DNA of 36,519 nt from an uncultured Alphaproteobacteria bacterium (GCA_905236245.1 CAJOPC010000051.1:1-36519), one strand, 5' to 3'. Positions 16,400 to 25,011 are shown, counted from the stretch's first letter. A program made the numbers and translations. The notes: a model not told the origin generated them from the letters alone.

Positions 16400-16930
16400 C
16401 TATTTTAAAATAAATAGGCCGTCTTTATTTTGGACGAGTTTGTCTGCGTCCTTGCCGAGCTTTTGTTTAAGGGCGTAAAGATGGCTTTCAAGCGTATGTG
16501 TTTGAGTGGTTGGTTTATATTTCCATACTTTTTGCAGAATAAGGTCTTTTGATGCTTGATGATCGGGTTGTTTTAATAAGAAAAGTAAGAAATCATTTTC
16601 TTTTTCTGTGAGAGGTATTGCGTGATGTTTTTTCTTGTTCACTAAAAAGCGTCTTTGGGCATCGAAGCAGAAAAAATCATTTTCATAAAGCGGATTGGAC
16701 GAGGAAGCATTTTTGACGATCTCTATCCATTCAGATTGAGAAAGTGGGAGTGCAATATCCTTTAAACAGATGACTTGGTCAACTTTTGCATTTTGAGGCA
16801 TTTTTGTGTTTTCAAGCCATAAAACCATCGTATAAGCATGATCCGGTTGGTATGATTCTGCCTCGAATCCTTTTAACAATAAAATCAATTGTTCTTCGGT
16901 TTGCTTATTTTGTGTGTGTATGCCAATCAT
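16400..16930 (-). CDS. OmpR-type winged-helix regulator without a standard receiver
   Basis: A 176-residue protein. The C-terminal half has the OmpR/PhoB DNA-binding fold: IPLTEKENDFLLFLLKQPDH, then LILQKVWKYKPTTQTHTLE, SHLYALKQKLG and a final wing strand. The N-terminal part (about residues 1-85) has the rough length and pattern of a receiver but lacks the conserved acidic pair and the phosphoacceptor Asp, and starts MIGIHTQNKQTEEQ. It may therefore bind DNA without phosphorylation. AAAAGG lies before the ATG. The gene is divergent from waaA, and the two upstream regions overlap, so it might control the lipid A genes; this is inference. Confidence 0.75.
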   Translation of the reverse strand: MIGIHTQNKQTEEQLILLLKGFEAESYQPDHAYTMVLWLENTKMPQNAKVDQVICLKDIALPLSQSEWIEIVKNASSSNPLYENDFFCFDAQRRFLVNKKKHHAIPLTEKENDFLLFLLKQPDHQASKDLILQKVWKYKPTTQTHTLESHLYALKQKLGKDADKLVQNKDGLFILK

Positions 16931-16952
16931 ATGTTGCCTTTTTGTTCCAAGT

Positions 16953-16980
16953 TTGATACAATACCTACTTATAGTATAGC
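16953..16980 (+). promoter_or_regulatory. Likely promoter of waaA-lpxK-lpxL
   Basis: TTGATA (16953-16958), 16 bases, TATAGC (16975-16980). It sits in the 63-base gap between the divergent regulator and waaA, so a regulator bound here could affect both genes. Confidence 0.5.
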
Positions 16981-16993
16981 AAAAGAGAGAAAA

Positions 16994-18259
16994 ATGATAC
17001 CTTTATTTTTATATCGTCTTGGATTTATTATCGCTATTCCAGGTTTGGTAGTGTTGTTTTTGTTGCGTAAAATAAAGGGCAAAGAAAGCAAAACGCGCTT
17101 TTGTGAGCGATTGGGATATCCTAAATTGCCTCGTCCGGAAGGAAAATTGATTTGGATGCATGGTGCCAGTGTTGGTGAGTGTTTATCCATGATGCCCTTG
17201 ATTCACAAGTTGTTAGATCGAGATCCTAATTTGCATATTATGGTGACCAGCGGAACGGTTTCTTCCGCGGATTTAATGGCAAAAAGATTGCCAGATCGTG
17301 CTTTTCACCAATTTATTCCGATTGATTCTCCTTGGGGGGCTAGACATTTTGTGCGTCATTTCCATGCCGATGCCGTGTTGTGGTTTGAGTCAGATTTTTG
17401 GCCTAATTTATTAGCCTCTATTCATGCAGCAAAAATTCCCTTGGTGCTGTTAAATGGGCGTATTTCTGATAAATCGTTTAGACGTTGGAATCGTCACAAA
17501 TGGTTTATTCGTCCGCTTTTGCAAAAATTTACATTGGCTTTAGGGCAATCTGTTGAAAATATGAATCGTTTAAAGGCGTTGGGAGCTCCCGTTGTCGATT
17601 GCGTTGGAAACATTAAATACGCTGCGCCGCCTTCTCCATACGATGCTGAGGAGTTAGCAAATCTTTTAAAACAAATTGGATCCAGACATTGTTGGTGCGG
17701 TGCGTCGACTCATGATAATGAAGAAGAACAAATGGCAGATGTGCATTTAAAGTTAAAAGCTGTTATGCCGGATGTTTTGACGATTTGTGTGCCGCGTCAT
17801 CCCCCTCGGGCAAATGATATTGAAAAGATGTTTGTAAAGAAAAATTTGGTTGTGGCGCGTCGATCTAGGGGCGAGAAAATTACCCCAGAAACAGATGTTT
17901 ATTTGGCCGACACAATTGGTGAAATGGGTTTGTTATATCGTTTGGCGCCCATCGTTTTTGTCGGTGGCAGTTTGGTGCCATTTGGTGGTCAAAATATGTT
18001 AGAGCCTATGAGTTTGGCACGAGCCGTTGTTATTGGGCCTCATGCTTTTAATTTCCGTGAAATTGTTCAGTTTGCGCGGGAAAATTTGGCTTTGATTGAG
18101 GTCGCAGATAAAGAAGTTTTGGCAGCGACGGTTCAAGCGTTATTGTTAAGTCCAGCAAAACGTCAAGAATTAGCAGAAAAGGCTCAAATAACTGCTACTT
18201 CCGAGATGGCGGTGTTGGATCGTTTGGAAGAATGTTTGGCTCTAAGGGGGATTATTTAA
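16994..18259 (+). CDS. waaA: 3-deoxy-D-manno-octulosonic acid transferase WaaA (KdtA)
   Basis: A 421-residue membrane-associated glycosyltransferase (GT30) that adds Kdo to lipid IVA. An N-terminal hydrophobic helix (FLYRLGFIIAIPGLVVLFLL) anchors it. WMHGASVGECLSMMPLI near residue 55 and FVGGSLVPFGGQNMLEP in the C-terminal half are family signatures. The ATG at 16994 is preferred over an open frame reaching 16889, because the longer frame would run back through the promoter and the divergent regulator. The TAA shares bases with the lpxK ATG (TAATG). Confidence 0.94.
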   Translation: MIPLFLYRLGFIIAIPGLVVLFLLRKIKGKESKTRFCERLGYPKLPRPEGKLIWMHGASVGECLSMMPLIHKLLDRDPNLHIMVTSGTVSSADLMAKRLPDRAFHQFIPIDSPWGARHFVRHFHADAVLWFESDFWPNLLASIHAAKIPLVLLNGRISDKSFRRWNRHKWFIRPLLQKFTLALGQSVENMNRLKALGAPVVDCVGNIKYAAPPSPYDAEELANLLKQIGSRHCWCGASTHDNEEEQMADVHLKLKAVMPDVLTICVPRHPPRANDIEKMFVKKNLVVARRSRGEKITPETDVYLADTIGEMGLLYRLAPIVFVGGSLVPFGGQNMLEPMSLARAVVIGPHAFNFREIVQFARENLALIEVADKEVLAATVQALLLSPAKRQELAEKAQITATSEMAVLDRLEECLALRGII

Positions 18260-19266
18260 TGAGAGCGCCAAAATTTTGGGATCAAACGGATAGCTTTTGG
18301 GCAAAAATTTTGAAGCCTGCTGGTTCTTTGTATGCATGGGCTGTTGCACGGAGGCTTTGCCGTAAAAAAAAGTATCATGTCCCTATGCCGGTTATATGTG
18401 TAGGCAATATCTCTGTTGGTGGGGTTGGTAAAACTCCTGTGTGCCTGGCTTTGGGAGATTTGTTTCATTCTAAGGGGAGAGATTTTGTATATCTCAACCA
18501 CGGTTACAAAGCAAAAAAGCAAGGGATATTGGTTGATAAAATGGTTCATACAGCAATGGATGTTGGTGATGAGGCATTATTGTTGGCCGAGGTAGCTCCT
18601 ACAATTGTGAGCTCCAATCGGGCAAAAGGCGCCCAAGTGGCTGAAAAAATAGGGGCAAAAGCCATTATCATGGATGATGGTTTTCAAAATCCTAGTTTAT
18701 ATAAAAATTTCTCATTTGTCGTTGTAGATGGGCGAAAAGGTTTTGGTAATGAGTGTGTGTTGCCCGCAGGTCCTTTGCGTGAGCCTGTTTTGGAAGGACT
18801 TAAACGAGCAAACGCTATTATTTTGGTCGGTGAGGATACCTGGGGTGTTCGGTTTTATTTAGAAAGACATCAAATACATTTGCCTGTGTTTACCGGCTCT
18901 TTTACATTGGATGAAACCGTCGTTTCTTTGTTTAATGGTAAGAGAGTTTTTGCATTTGCAGGCTTAGGCAATCCAGGGAAATTTTATGATTCGTTGCGAC
19001 AAAAAGGCATTGAGGTTATGGGCACGATGGATTTCCCGGATCATTATTATTACACAAGATTTGATATTGAAAATATTAAATATAAAGCCAAAGGATTGCC
19101 GTTATTGACAACGGAAAAGGATGCTGTAAAACTGCCCAAAGATATGCGTCGCAATGTGTTTGTTATGCCAGGACAGTTTATTTTTGATGATCCCAAAGGT
19201 ATTTTAAAATTGATTCAGGAGGTATTAGATGGCCCAAGTGCGTCAAGCAAAAAGATCGTGGATTAA
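18259..19266 (+). CDS. lpxK: Tetraacyldisaccharide 4'-kinase LpxK
   Basis: A 335-residue inner-membrane-associated kinase that phosphorylates the 4' position of the lipid A disaccharide. It starts MRAPKFWDQ, with GNISVGGVGKTPVCLAL (P-loop) near residue 50. IIMDDGFQNPSL and LTTEKDAVKLP are further family motifs. The start at 18259 overlaps the waaA stop by one base and has TAAGGGGG upstream; an earlier ATG at 18232 would lie inside waaA. The end overlaps the acyltransferase gene by 38 bases. Confidence 0.95.
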   Translation: MRAPKFWDQTDSFWAKILKPAGSLYAWAVARRLCRKKKYHVPMPVICVGNISVGGVGKTPVCLALGDLFHSKGRDFVYLNHGYKAKKQGILVDKMVHTAMDVGDEALLLAEVAPTIVSSNRAKGAQVAEKIGAKAIIMDDGFQNPSLYKNFSFVVVDGRKGFGNECVLPAGPLREPVLEGLKRANAIILVGEDTWGVRFYLERHQIHLPVFTGSFTLDETVVSLFNGKRVFAFAGLGNPGKFYDSLRQKGIEVMGTMDFPDHYYYTRFDIENIKYKAKGLPLLTTEKDAVKLPKDMRRNVFVMPGQFIFDDPKGILKLIQEVLDGPSASSKKIVD

Positions 19267-20149
19267 TTTGTGGTTTATTGACCCATTAGTTGGTCTTGTT
19301 GTTGGATTGGTTGTTTTAATTTTATGGTTATTGCCTTTGCCTGTAGCCCGATATTTGGGGGCAGGAATAGGCTCATTAGCCGGGCTTGTTTCCAGACGCC
19401 GGAATCAGATTGCTTTGAAAAATATGTCTGTTGGTTTGCCGGAGCTTTCCGTAGCAGAACATAAAAAAATTGTAAAGAAAATGTGGCAACATTTCGGAAT
19501 GTTATTTGCGGATGTGGCTCATGGAAAAAGAGTTCTGAAAGAATCAACCCCTGTCAATATTCAAATGTTGCGAGATGCCCAAAAACAAGGAAAAGGTGGT
19601 TTTGTTTGTTCGGCACATTTTGGTAACTGGGAGCTGGATGTTGCTAAATTGGTTGGTCCAGAATTTCATTTGGATCCCGTTTATCGTAAAGCCAATAATC
19701 CATGGCTCAATAAATTGATGTTTGAACGCAGAACTGGTGTCAAAATTCCAAAAGGAAGTTTAGGCGCTCGGATGATGTTGGAATGTTTAGGCCGTGGAGA
19801 TTTTATTGCTATTTTGTGTGACCAAAAATTGCGTGAAGGAATGGAAGTTCCGTTTTTTGGTAAGCCTGCAATGACGGCAACCGGGATGGTTGCTATTGCC
19901 ATCAAAAAAGATATTCCGATTTTTCTTGTAAAATCTTTAAGAAACCCAGATAAAACTTTTACTTTTTCCGTAGAGCAAAAAGTTGAAATTCCAAAGGGAT
20001 TAGAGTATCAAGAAACATTAAAATCAGTGATGACGACAATCAATAATATCTATTGGGAGTGGATTAGAAAGAACCCAGAGCAATATCTATGGCTACATCG
20101 ACGCTTTGATAAATCTTTTTATTTAACAGATAACGATAAAAAAGGTTAG
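19229..20149 (+). CDS. Lipid A biosynthesis acyltransferase (LpxL/HtrB family)
   Basis: A 306-residue inner-membrane enzyme that adds a secondary acyl chain to Kdo-lipid A. An N-terminal membrane helix (about residues 17-38) is followed by the catalytic HxxxxE motif, CSAHFGNWELD, with His about 130 and Glu about 135. Later CDQKLREGMEVPFFG fits the family. CAGGAGG precedes the ATG, which lies inside the end of lpxK. Which acyl chain it adds (LpxL or LpxM role) cannot be told. It shares four bases with the convergent gene downstream. Confidence 0.9.
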   Translation: MAQVRQAKRSWINLWFIDPLVGLVVGLVVLILWLLPLPVARYLGAGIGSLAGLVSRRRNQIALKNMSVGLPELSVAEHKKIVKKMWQHFGMLFADVAHGKRVLKESTPVNIQMLRDAQKQGKGGFVCSAHFGNWELDVAKLVGPEFHLDPVYRKANNPWLNKLMFERRTGVKIPKGSLGARMMLECLGRGDFIAILCDQKLREGMEVPFFGKPAMTATGMVAIAIKKDIPIFLVKSLRNPDKTFTFSVEQKVEIPKGLEYQETLKSVMTTINNIYWEWIRKNPEQYLWLHRRFDKSFYLTDNDKKG

Positions 20150-20814
20150 CGCTTAGTTTTATACCATTTTCCCCGTCGGAGTAAAAAGATATTCCGAATG
20201 GCCTCCCATGAAGAGGCATAGCAAAAGCGTAATGCAACAACAGGTATATGATTGTCAATACAAATACTCAGTCTGTGATGACCATCGTCCAGTGTGTCTT
20301 TTAGGCCATTTGTGCGGCACAGCATAACGCGCATAGGGAATTTATCGTCATAGCCTTTTTTCATGTCCTGAACGAGTTTTTGATAACGATTCCGTTGTTG
20401 TGTTGGATTAAAGGTATGTTTTCTACTGGTTAATTGATAAGCGTTTGAGGCATTGCGTTGGATGCGCTCTAATCCACTGGCCCTTAAGAATTCCGGGGCA
20501 ACATGGTAGGTATTTGTTCCATTTGTTTTCCATTTGTAACGCACAATTTTTAACAAGGCAAACGCAGCACCAATTTTGACGGGTACAGAAAAAGCGATAC
20601 GCACTGAAATAATTTTTTGTTTGCGTTTAATTGCTTGTTGAATTTTGGATCTTCCCGCCAATAAACAATCTTGTTTAACACAAGAATTTCCTCCTAATAA
20701 TATCACAGGAATATCCTGGTCGGTATAGGAAATATCTGCGTCCGGCAGATTAATCAAATCGCTTGCCTGTAATGGATAGACTTCTGAAGATAAGCTAAGC
20801 ACATAAAATGACAT
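20146..20814 (-). CDS. Uncharacterised protein with two ParB-fold-like segments
   Basis: A 222-residue protein. The C-terminal half has LDDGHHRLSICIDNHIPVVA, the DGxHR-type motif of ParB-like and sulfiredoxin-fold proteins. The N-terminal half shows a similar layout: IPVILLGGN, then LLAGRSKIQQAIKRKQKIIS followed by VRI. A basic middle region (about 110-165) separates the two. I do not recognise a named family. ParB-fold proteins include CTP/DNA-binding and nucleotide-hydrolysing enzymes, so function is open. AAGGGA lies about 13 bases before the ATG, a weak ribosome site. It is convergent with the acyltransferase gene. Confidence 0.6.
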   Translation of the reverse strand: MSFYVLSLSSEVYPLQASDLINLPDADISYTDQDIPVILLGGNSCVKQDCLLAGRSKIQQAIKRKQKIISVRIAFSVPVKIGAAFALLKIVRYKWKTNGTNTYHVAPEFLRASGLERIQRNASNAYQLTSRKHTFNPTQQRNRYQKLVQDMKKGYDDKFPMRVMLCRTNGLKDTLDDGHHRLSICIDNHIPVVALRFCYASSWEAIRNIFLLRRGKWYKTKR

Positions 20815-20921
20815 AATATTTATTTCCCTTATATCCTACCGTATATGAAATACTTTATACTAAATTTTTATTATTTGCAACTATTGGGCTTATTTTGTGT
20901 AAAAGGTTTGGAAAATTTGTA

Positions 20922-20950
20922 TTGTAATTTATGCAAAATTTTATTACTAT
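20922..20950 (+). promoter_or_regulatory. Sigma-70-type promoter of the GNAT gene
   Basis: TTGTAA (20922-20927), 17 bases, TACTAT (20945-20950). AAGGAG follows before the ATG at 20971. Confidence 0.6.
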
Positions 20951-20970
20951 AAGGAATAAGGAGCATCTAA

Positions 20971-21801
20971 ATGTTTAAAGAGATTAAAAGAGATGATGCT
21001 ATATTTAAATCTGAAGCGCTTTTAAAGGATGAAATCGCTTATAGTGTCATGTTTTCCATTTTAAAAGAGGCAGAAAAATATCCGGCAACGAAATGTTTTT
21101 CTGATGGTAAAGATTGTGTGATGATTAATTCTGATCCTAATCATGCAATTATCGTTTGGACTGCTGGTAATTTTCAAGAATATGGATTGCTTTACGATTT
21201 TATCAAAAACGAGTTTCGTTTAAACAAGCCGTTTATGATTATGGCCCAAAAAGATTTTTATGATTATTTAGTGAAAAATCAAATTATTCCAGAATTAAGA
21301 GGTCAAAAGACGGAAGATGGGCGAGATAAACTGCAAACATTGGGCGCTTGGTCGTGTTCAAAGTTAAATGATGTCCCATACAATGGTCATCCGGATCAAG
21401 CAAAGCCAGAAGAAGTGCAAAAAGTTGCCGAGATGATGGTGGATTTTGATGTGGAAACAAAAGAGGATCCCAACGCTAAAATGTCCGATGATTACATCAA
21501 GTTGGCCCAAAAATTTGTCTCTAATCCGTTGTATTTTGTGTGGCGTGATAAAAATGAAAAAGTTGTTGCAACGGCAACACTTAATGTCAGCGGAAAATAC
21601 CCACGCATAGGACGCGTCTTTACTGATAAAGATGAACGAGGAAAAGCTTATGCAAAAATGCTGGTGCATTATTTGACTGCCAAGGTGTTAAGTGAAGGAA
21701 AAACGGCCATGCTTTATACCGATTATGATTACGCTCCATCTAATCGTTGTTATCAGGGAGTAGGCTATCAATTAAACCGCACGCTTGTTAAATTTTTCTG
21801 A
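20971..21801 (+). CDS. GNAT-family N-acetyltransferase
   Basis: A 276-residue cytoplasmic protein. The C-terminal part (about residues 145-276) has the GNAT fold: acetyl-CoA-binding motif DERGKAYAKMLVHYL, preceded by a beta strand with VVATATLNVSGKYPRIGRVF and followed by the late motif APSNRCYQGVGYQL. The N-terminal 140 residues are not clearly matched and may hold another GNAT-like half. The substrate is unknown. ATAAGGAGC precedes the start. It stands alone, with no strong terminator on its own strand. Confidence 0.82.
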   Translation: MFKEIKRDDAIFKSEALLKDEIAYSVMFSILKEAEKYPATKCFSDGKDCVMINSDPNHAIIVWTAGNFQEYGLLYDFIKNEFRLNKPFMIMAQKDFYDYLVKNQIIPELRGQKTEDGRDKLQTLGAWSCSKLNDVPYNGHPDQAKPEEVQKVAEMMVDFDVETKEDPNAKMSDDYIKLAQKFVSNPLYFVWRDKNEKVVATATLNVSGKYPRIGRVFTDKDERGKAYAKMLVHYLTAKVLSEGKTAMLYTDYDYAPSNRCYQGVGYQLNRTLVKFF

Positions 21802-21832
21802 TTTGTTCTATCGAATTTTTCAAAACGCTTGT

Positions 21833-21858
21833 AAAAAAGCTCCTGTTTTTACAGGAGC
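21833..21858 (-). terminator. Rho-independent terminator of tRNA-Thr
   Basis: GCTCCTGT (21839-21846) and ACAGGAGC (21851-21858) form an 8-pair stem with a 4-base loop. On the minus strand it is followed by six T, so it ends the tRNA transcript. Confidence 0.8.
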
Positions 21859-21866
21859 TAAAATAA

Positions 21867-21942
<76 letters not shown>

Positions 21943-21951
21943 ACAGAGCTT

Positions 21952-21980
21952 ATTATGCCATAAATAAGAGAAAAAAGCAA
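21952..21980 (-). promoter_or_regulatory. Promoter of tRNA-Thr
   Basis: On the minus strand TTGCTT (21975-21980), 17 bases, CATAAT (21952-21957). It lies nine bases before the mature tRNA 5' end. Confidence 0.7.
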
Positions 21981-22031
21981 GCTTTTAATTTGGAGACATT
22001 ACTGTCGGAATTCAACCGCCGATTTCGAAAG

Positions 22032-22217
22032 TTACTTCGCCGAGACCTTGTGAGCTTTGGCCAATTTAACAGACTTTGTTGTGACCTTTAAAGCATTTTT
22101 ACAAATAGGCAAGCCATTGAGGTTTTGTTCTTGTTCTTTTGTGTTTTCAACGCCGCTGGCAAACACAACGGCCTGAGTTTTGAAAAAGTCCGAAAGGGCT
22201 AATTTTTCTTCCGCCAT
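22032..22217 (-). CDS. Small uncharacterised protein, 61 residues
   Basis: A short gene with a strong AAAGGAGG ribosome site at the right distance from the ATG, which argues that it is real. The protein starts MAEEKLALSDFFKTQAVVFA and has a Lys-rich, Val/Ala-containing tail (KVTTKSVKLAKAHKVSAK). It has no signal peptide or membrane segment and probably stays in the cytoplasm. It lies between the PAS protein gene and tRNA-Thr on the same strand. I do not recognise the family. Confidence 0.6.
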   Translation of the reverse strand: MAEEKLALSDFFKTQAVVFASGVENTKEQEQNLNGLPICKNALKVTTKSVKLAKAHKVSAK

Positions 22218-22304
22218 ATAACCTCCTTTGCTCGTTTAATTGGGCGTCAATTTAACACATAAAAACAAATAAGTCAACCCTAAAAATGAAAAAAAATAAA
22301 AAGA

Positions 22305-23357
22305 CTATGTTTGTTCTTCATCCAATAAAATGACACTGCCTTGTACATAAGGAATCATGGTGCGTTGAATAATTTTTCCCGAGGGTAAATATAGGAATAA
22401 TTGATTGACTTCGCTTAGGCGTGCAAAATTTTCTCGTTGCTGACGTTTATAATCTGCAAAGTCAGCTACGCGAGATAAAAGTCCGCTGTCTTGAATAGTG
22501 TCCCAAAAGTCTTCGTAATTTGGTTCTGAATCAATCCAGGTCTTTTTTAATTGCCATAATTTTGCAAACTGAGGAGAACAAGCCAACATTTTCCCGGCGG
22601 CATTGAACAGGCAAACTGCACAAGGCAATTGTGCACACAATCGACGCTGGGCGGTAATGATGTTTTCCAAAATAATTCTTAATTCTTCTTCTGTTTTTGT
22701 TTCTTGGCCATATGTCAGGGTGAAAAATTCATTGGCTGCCTGAAAGGAAAAGCTCAGCCAATTAAGGTCATTTAAGGTGGAAGTTTTTTCTTGATTGACA
22801 GAAGTGTTCGCAAAGAAACTTAATCCTTTGGAATCGCGAATAAATAATGGAAAGGGTAAACTTTCCATCGCTGCAGCCAAGATGTTTTTGTGGCGCTCCA
22901 ATAAGTTGGAAAGTTGTAATTTTCGAGCTAGGTCGGATACGTCAAAAAACATAATAATAAGGGCATGTTCATGGGCGTTATGAACAACTTGTCCCGTTAC
23001 GACAAAGTGAAATGTTGTATCTGAGGTTGTCAAAAGATGAGAAAAAGATTGCCCTGTTTTTTGCAATAACTGATAAGAATTTTGCAGTTGGGTTTGATCT
23101 TCGCCTGCAAATTTTTCCAAAATTTGAGCCCATTGCGCTGTATTTTTTAGGTGAAAAGCGTTGGCTAACAATTGTGAAATAAAGGTATGATGCGCGTCAT
23201 GAAGATCTTGATAAAAGAGTCCCGCCGGCATTTGAGAAAGCATAAGGTGGGAAAATTGTAGCCGTTGATTAAGCTTTCGATGAAAATGGAAATAGACCAT
23301 CCAACTGATGAACAGTCCTAGTAACAACCCGCCAATTCCTGTTAGTATCAAGAACAT
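22305..23357 (-). CDS. Membrane PAS-domain protein without kinase domain
   Basis: A 350-residue protein with one N-terminal membrane helix (FLILTGIGGLLLGLFISWMV) and then PAS-like regions at about 30-145, 160-230 and 240-345. The last region (LPCAVCLFNAAGKMLACSPQ, FAKLWQL, FLYLPSGKIIQR) resembles the PAS region of large alphaproteobacterial sensor kinases. There the next part would be HisKA and ATPase domains, but this protein stops right after VILLDEEQT. It begins 2 bases after the comM stop, so both are probably cotranscribed. It may be a truncated kinase or a sensor acting through another protein. Confidence 0.7.
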   Translation of the reverse strand: MFLILTGIGGLLLGLFISWMVYFHFHRKLNQRLQFSHLMLSQMPAGLFYQDLHDAHHTFISQLLANAFHLKNTAQWAQILEKFAGEDQTQLQNSYQLLQKTGQSFSHLLTTSDTTFHFVVTGQVVHNAHEHALIIMFFDVSDLARKLQLSNLLERHKNILAAAMESLPFPLFIRDSKGLSFFANTSVNQEKTSTLNDLNWLSFSFQAANEFFTLTYGQETKTEEELRIILENIITAQRRLCAQLPCAVCLFNAAGKMLACSPQFAKLWQLKKTWIDSEPNYEDFWDTIQDSGLLSRVADFADYKRQQRENFARLSEVNQLFLYLPSGKIIQRTMIPYVQGSVILLDEEQT

Positions 23358-23359
23358 TT

Positions 23360-24877
23360 TTAGAGCTCCCCTTTAGTTGTAGATTTTTTAAAAGATAACG
23401 CTTCTTCCATATGAATAGGCAAAATAGTTTCAGTCTGATCCATATCGGCAATTGTACGCGCCACTCGGATCATGCGGTGGAATCCGCGGCCCGATAAATG
23501 AAGTTGTTCCGCTGTTCGAATCAATAAGTTTCGGGCTTCGTCAGATAGCTGTGCAATTTGCTCCAAAATGCGGCCATCGGCTTCGGCATTGGTTGTAATC
23601 GGTAAATTTTTGAAGCGGTCTTTTTGAAATGCGCGTGCCTGCATAACGCGATCCAAAATTGTGGCAGAATCTTCACCTGTGGACAAACTTCCGAGTTCCC
23701 ATGGGCTGATTAAAGGAACTTCGATTTGAATATCAATTCTGTCTAATAAAGGGCCGGAAACTTTGGATTGATATTCTTCTGCGCAACGTGGCGCACGGGA
23801 ACATTCATGCCCCGGAACACCCAAATAGCCGCATCGGCAAGGGTTCATTGCTGCAATAAATTGGAAGCGTGCTGGATAGGTAATATGCGAATTTGCTCTA
23901 GCAACAGAAACTTCCCCTGTTTCTATCGGTTGCCTTAAAGCTTCCAATGTTTGACGCGAAAATTCCGGCAATTCATCCAAGAATAACACCCCGCGGTGTG
24001 CTAAAGAAATTTCCCCCGGTTTGGCCTTTAATCCGCCCCCGACCATGGCCGGCGTGCTGGCGTTATAGTGTGGGGCACGAAACGGTCTGCTTGTAATTAA
24101 TTGGCCGTCCTTTAACAATCCGGCCACAGAATGGATTTTGCTGAGTTCTAACATTTCCGGGGCGCTTAAAGGTGGTAAAATGGTTGGTAATCTGGCGGCT
24201 AACATAGATTTTCCGGATCCTGGCGGCCCGATCATTAACATATTGTGTCCGCCAACTGCGGCAATTTCTAAAGCCCGTTTGGCACGTTCTTGCCCTTTGA
24301 TATCTTTCATATCTATGGAAAAAGTATTCAGCGGTTTTTCCGGCAATGGTGTTGGTTCCGGTAAAATTTGTTGACCCTTTAAATGATTCATCAAATCCAA
24401 CAAATTTTTGGGTGCTAAAATAAGGCGATTTCCGGACCATAAGGCCTCTGGCCCTTGTTCAAAGGGGCAAACAAAACCCATGTTGGCACCTGTGGCGGCC
24501 ATACTTGCTGGTAAAATGCCGGAAACCGGGCGGATAGTACCATCCAAGCCTAATTCACCCAACATTAGATAATTGAAAATGGTGTCTGGTTCTAAAATGC
24601 CCATAGCACCCATTAAAGCGATAGCAATCGGTAAGTCATAATGGGTTCCTTCTTTGACAACATCTGCTGGTGCCATGTTGACGGTAATGTGATTGGCAGG
24701 CAAAGATAATCCGATGGCATGTAATGCGGCACGGACACGTTCGCGACTTTCCGCAATAGCCTTATCACCTAAGCCGACAATCGTAAAGCTGGGCAAGCCC
24801 TTTGTAATTTGCACTTCTATGCTAATTTTTAAAACATCAATACCTGCAAAGGCCACAGAGTGAGTACAAGAAATCAT
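23360..24877 (-). CDS. comM: YifB/ComM family Mg-chelatase-like ATPase
   Basis: A 505-residue AAA+ protein. The N-terminal part FAGIDVLKISIEVQITKGLP and GLGDKAIAESRERVRAAL is the family's Lon-like domain. The ATPase has Walker A GPPGSGKSML near residue 220, LFLDELPEF (Walker B) and a zinc-type cluster AAMNPCRCGYLG with the following Cys residues. ComM is a helicase that extends strand exchange during natural transformation. GAGAGGAT precedes the start, and a good promoter lies at 24903-24931. Confidence 0.93.
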   Translation of the reverse strand: MISCTHSVAFAGIDVLKISIEVQITKGLPSFTIVGLGDKAIAESRERVRAALHAIGLSLPANHITVNMAPADVVKEGTHYDLPIAIALMGAMGILEPDTIFNYLMLGELGLDGTIRPVSGILPASMAATGANMGFVCPFEQGPEALWSGNRLILAPKNLLDLMNHLKGQQILPEPTPLPEKPLNTFSIDMKDIKGQERAKRALEIAAVGGHNMLMIGPPGSGKSMLAARLPTILPPLSAPEMLELSKIHSVAGLLKDGQLITSRPFRAPHYNASTPAMVGGGLKAKPGEISLAHRGVLFLDELPEFSRQTLEALRQPIETGEVSVARANSHITYPARFQFIAAMNPCRCGYLGVPGHECSRAPRCAEEYQSKVSGPLLDRIDIQIEVPLISPWELGSLSTGEDSATILDRVMQARAFQKDRFKNLPITTNAEADGRILEQIAQLSDEARNLLIRTAEQLHLSGRGFHRMIRVARTIADMDQTETILPIHMEEALSFKKSTTKGEL

Positions 24878-24902
24878 AAATTATCCTCTCTTATGTCGCC
24901 TC

Positions 24903-24931
24903 ATTATACTCAAAAAATGGTTTTTTAACAA
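24903..24931 (-). promoter_or_regulatory. Promoter of comM and the PAS gene
   Basis: On the minus strand TTGTTA (24926-24931), 17 bases, then a perfect TATAAT (24903-24908). Confidence 0.75.
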
Positions 24932-24960
24932 GATATTTTTGTTCCCAAAGGGGGTGTGAT

Positions 24961-24989
24961 TTGCTTTTTATGTCAAATATGGTTATAAT
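24961..24989 (+). promoter_or_regulatory. Promoter of the lplT-plsC-aas fusion gene
   Basis: TTGCTT (24961-24966), 17 bases, a perfect TATAAT (24984-24989). The open frame reaching back to 24961 therefore covers the promoter itself. Confidence 0.75.
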
Positions 24990-25011
24990 GAAAAACAAAA
25001 AAGGAGTAGTT

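Noticed and set aside
16889-16993. N-terminal extension of WaaA
   Set aside because: It would run back through the promoter and the divergent regulator; the membrane anchor begins right at 16994.
24961-25011. N-terminal extension of the lplT-plsC-aas protein
   Set aside because: The stretch holds the promoter (TTGCTT-17-TATAAT) and the ribosome site; the LplT-like sequence begins at 25012.
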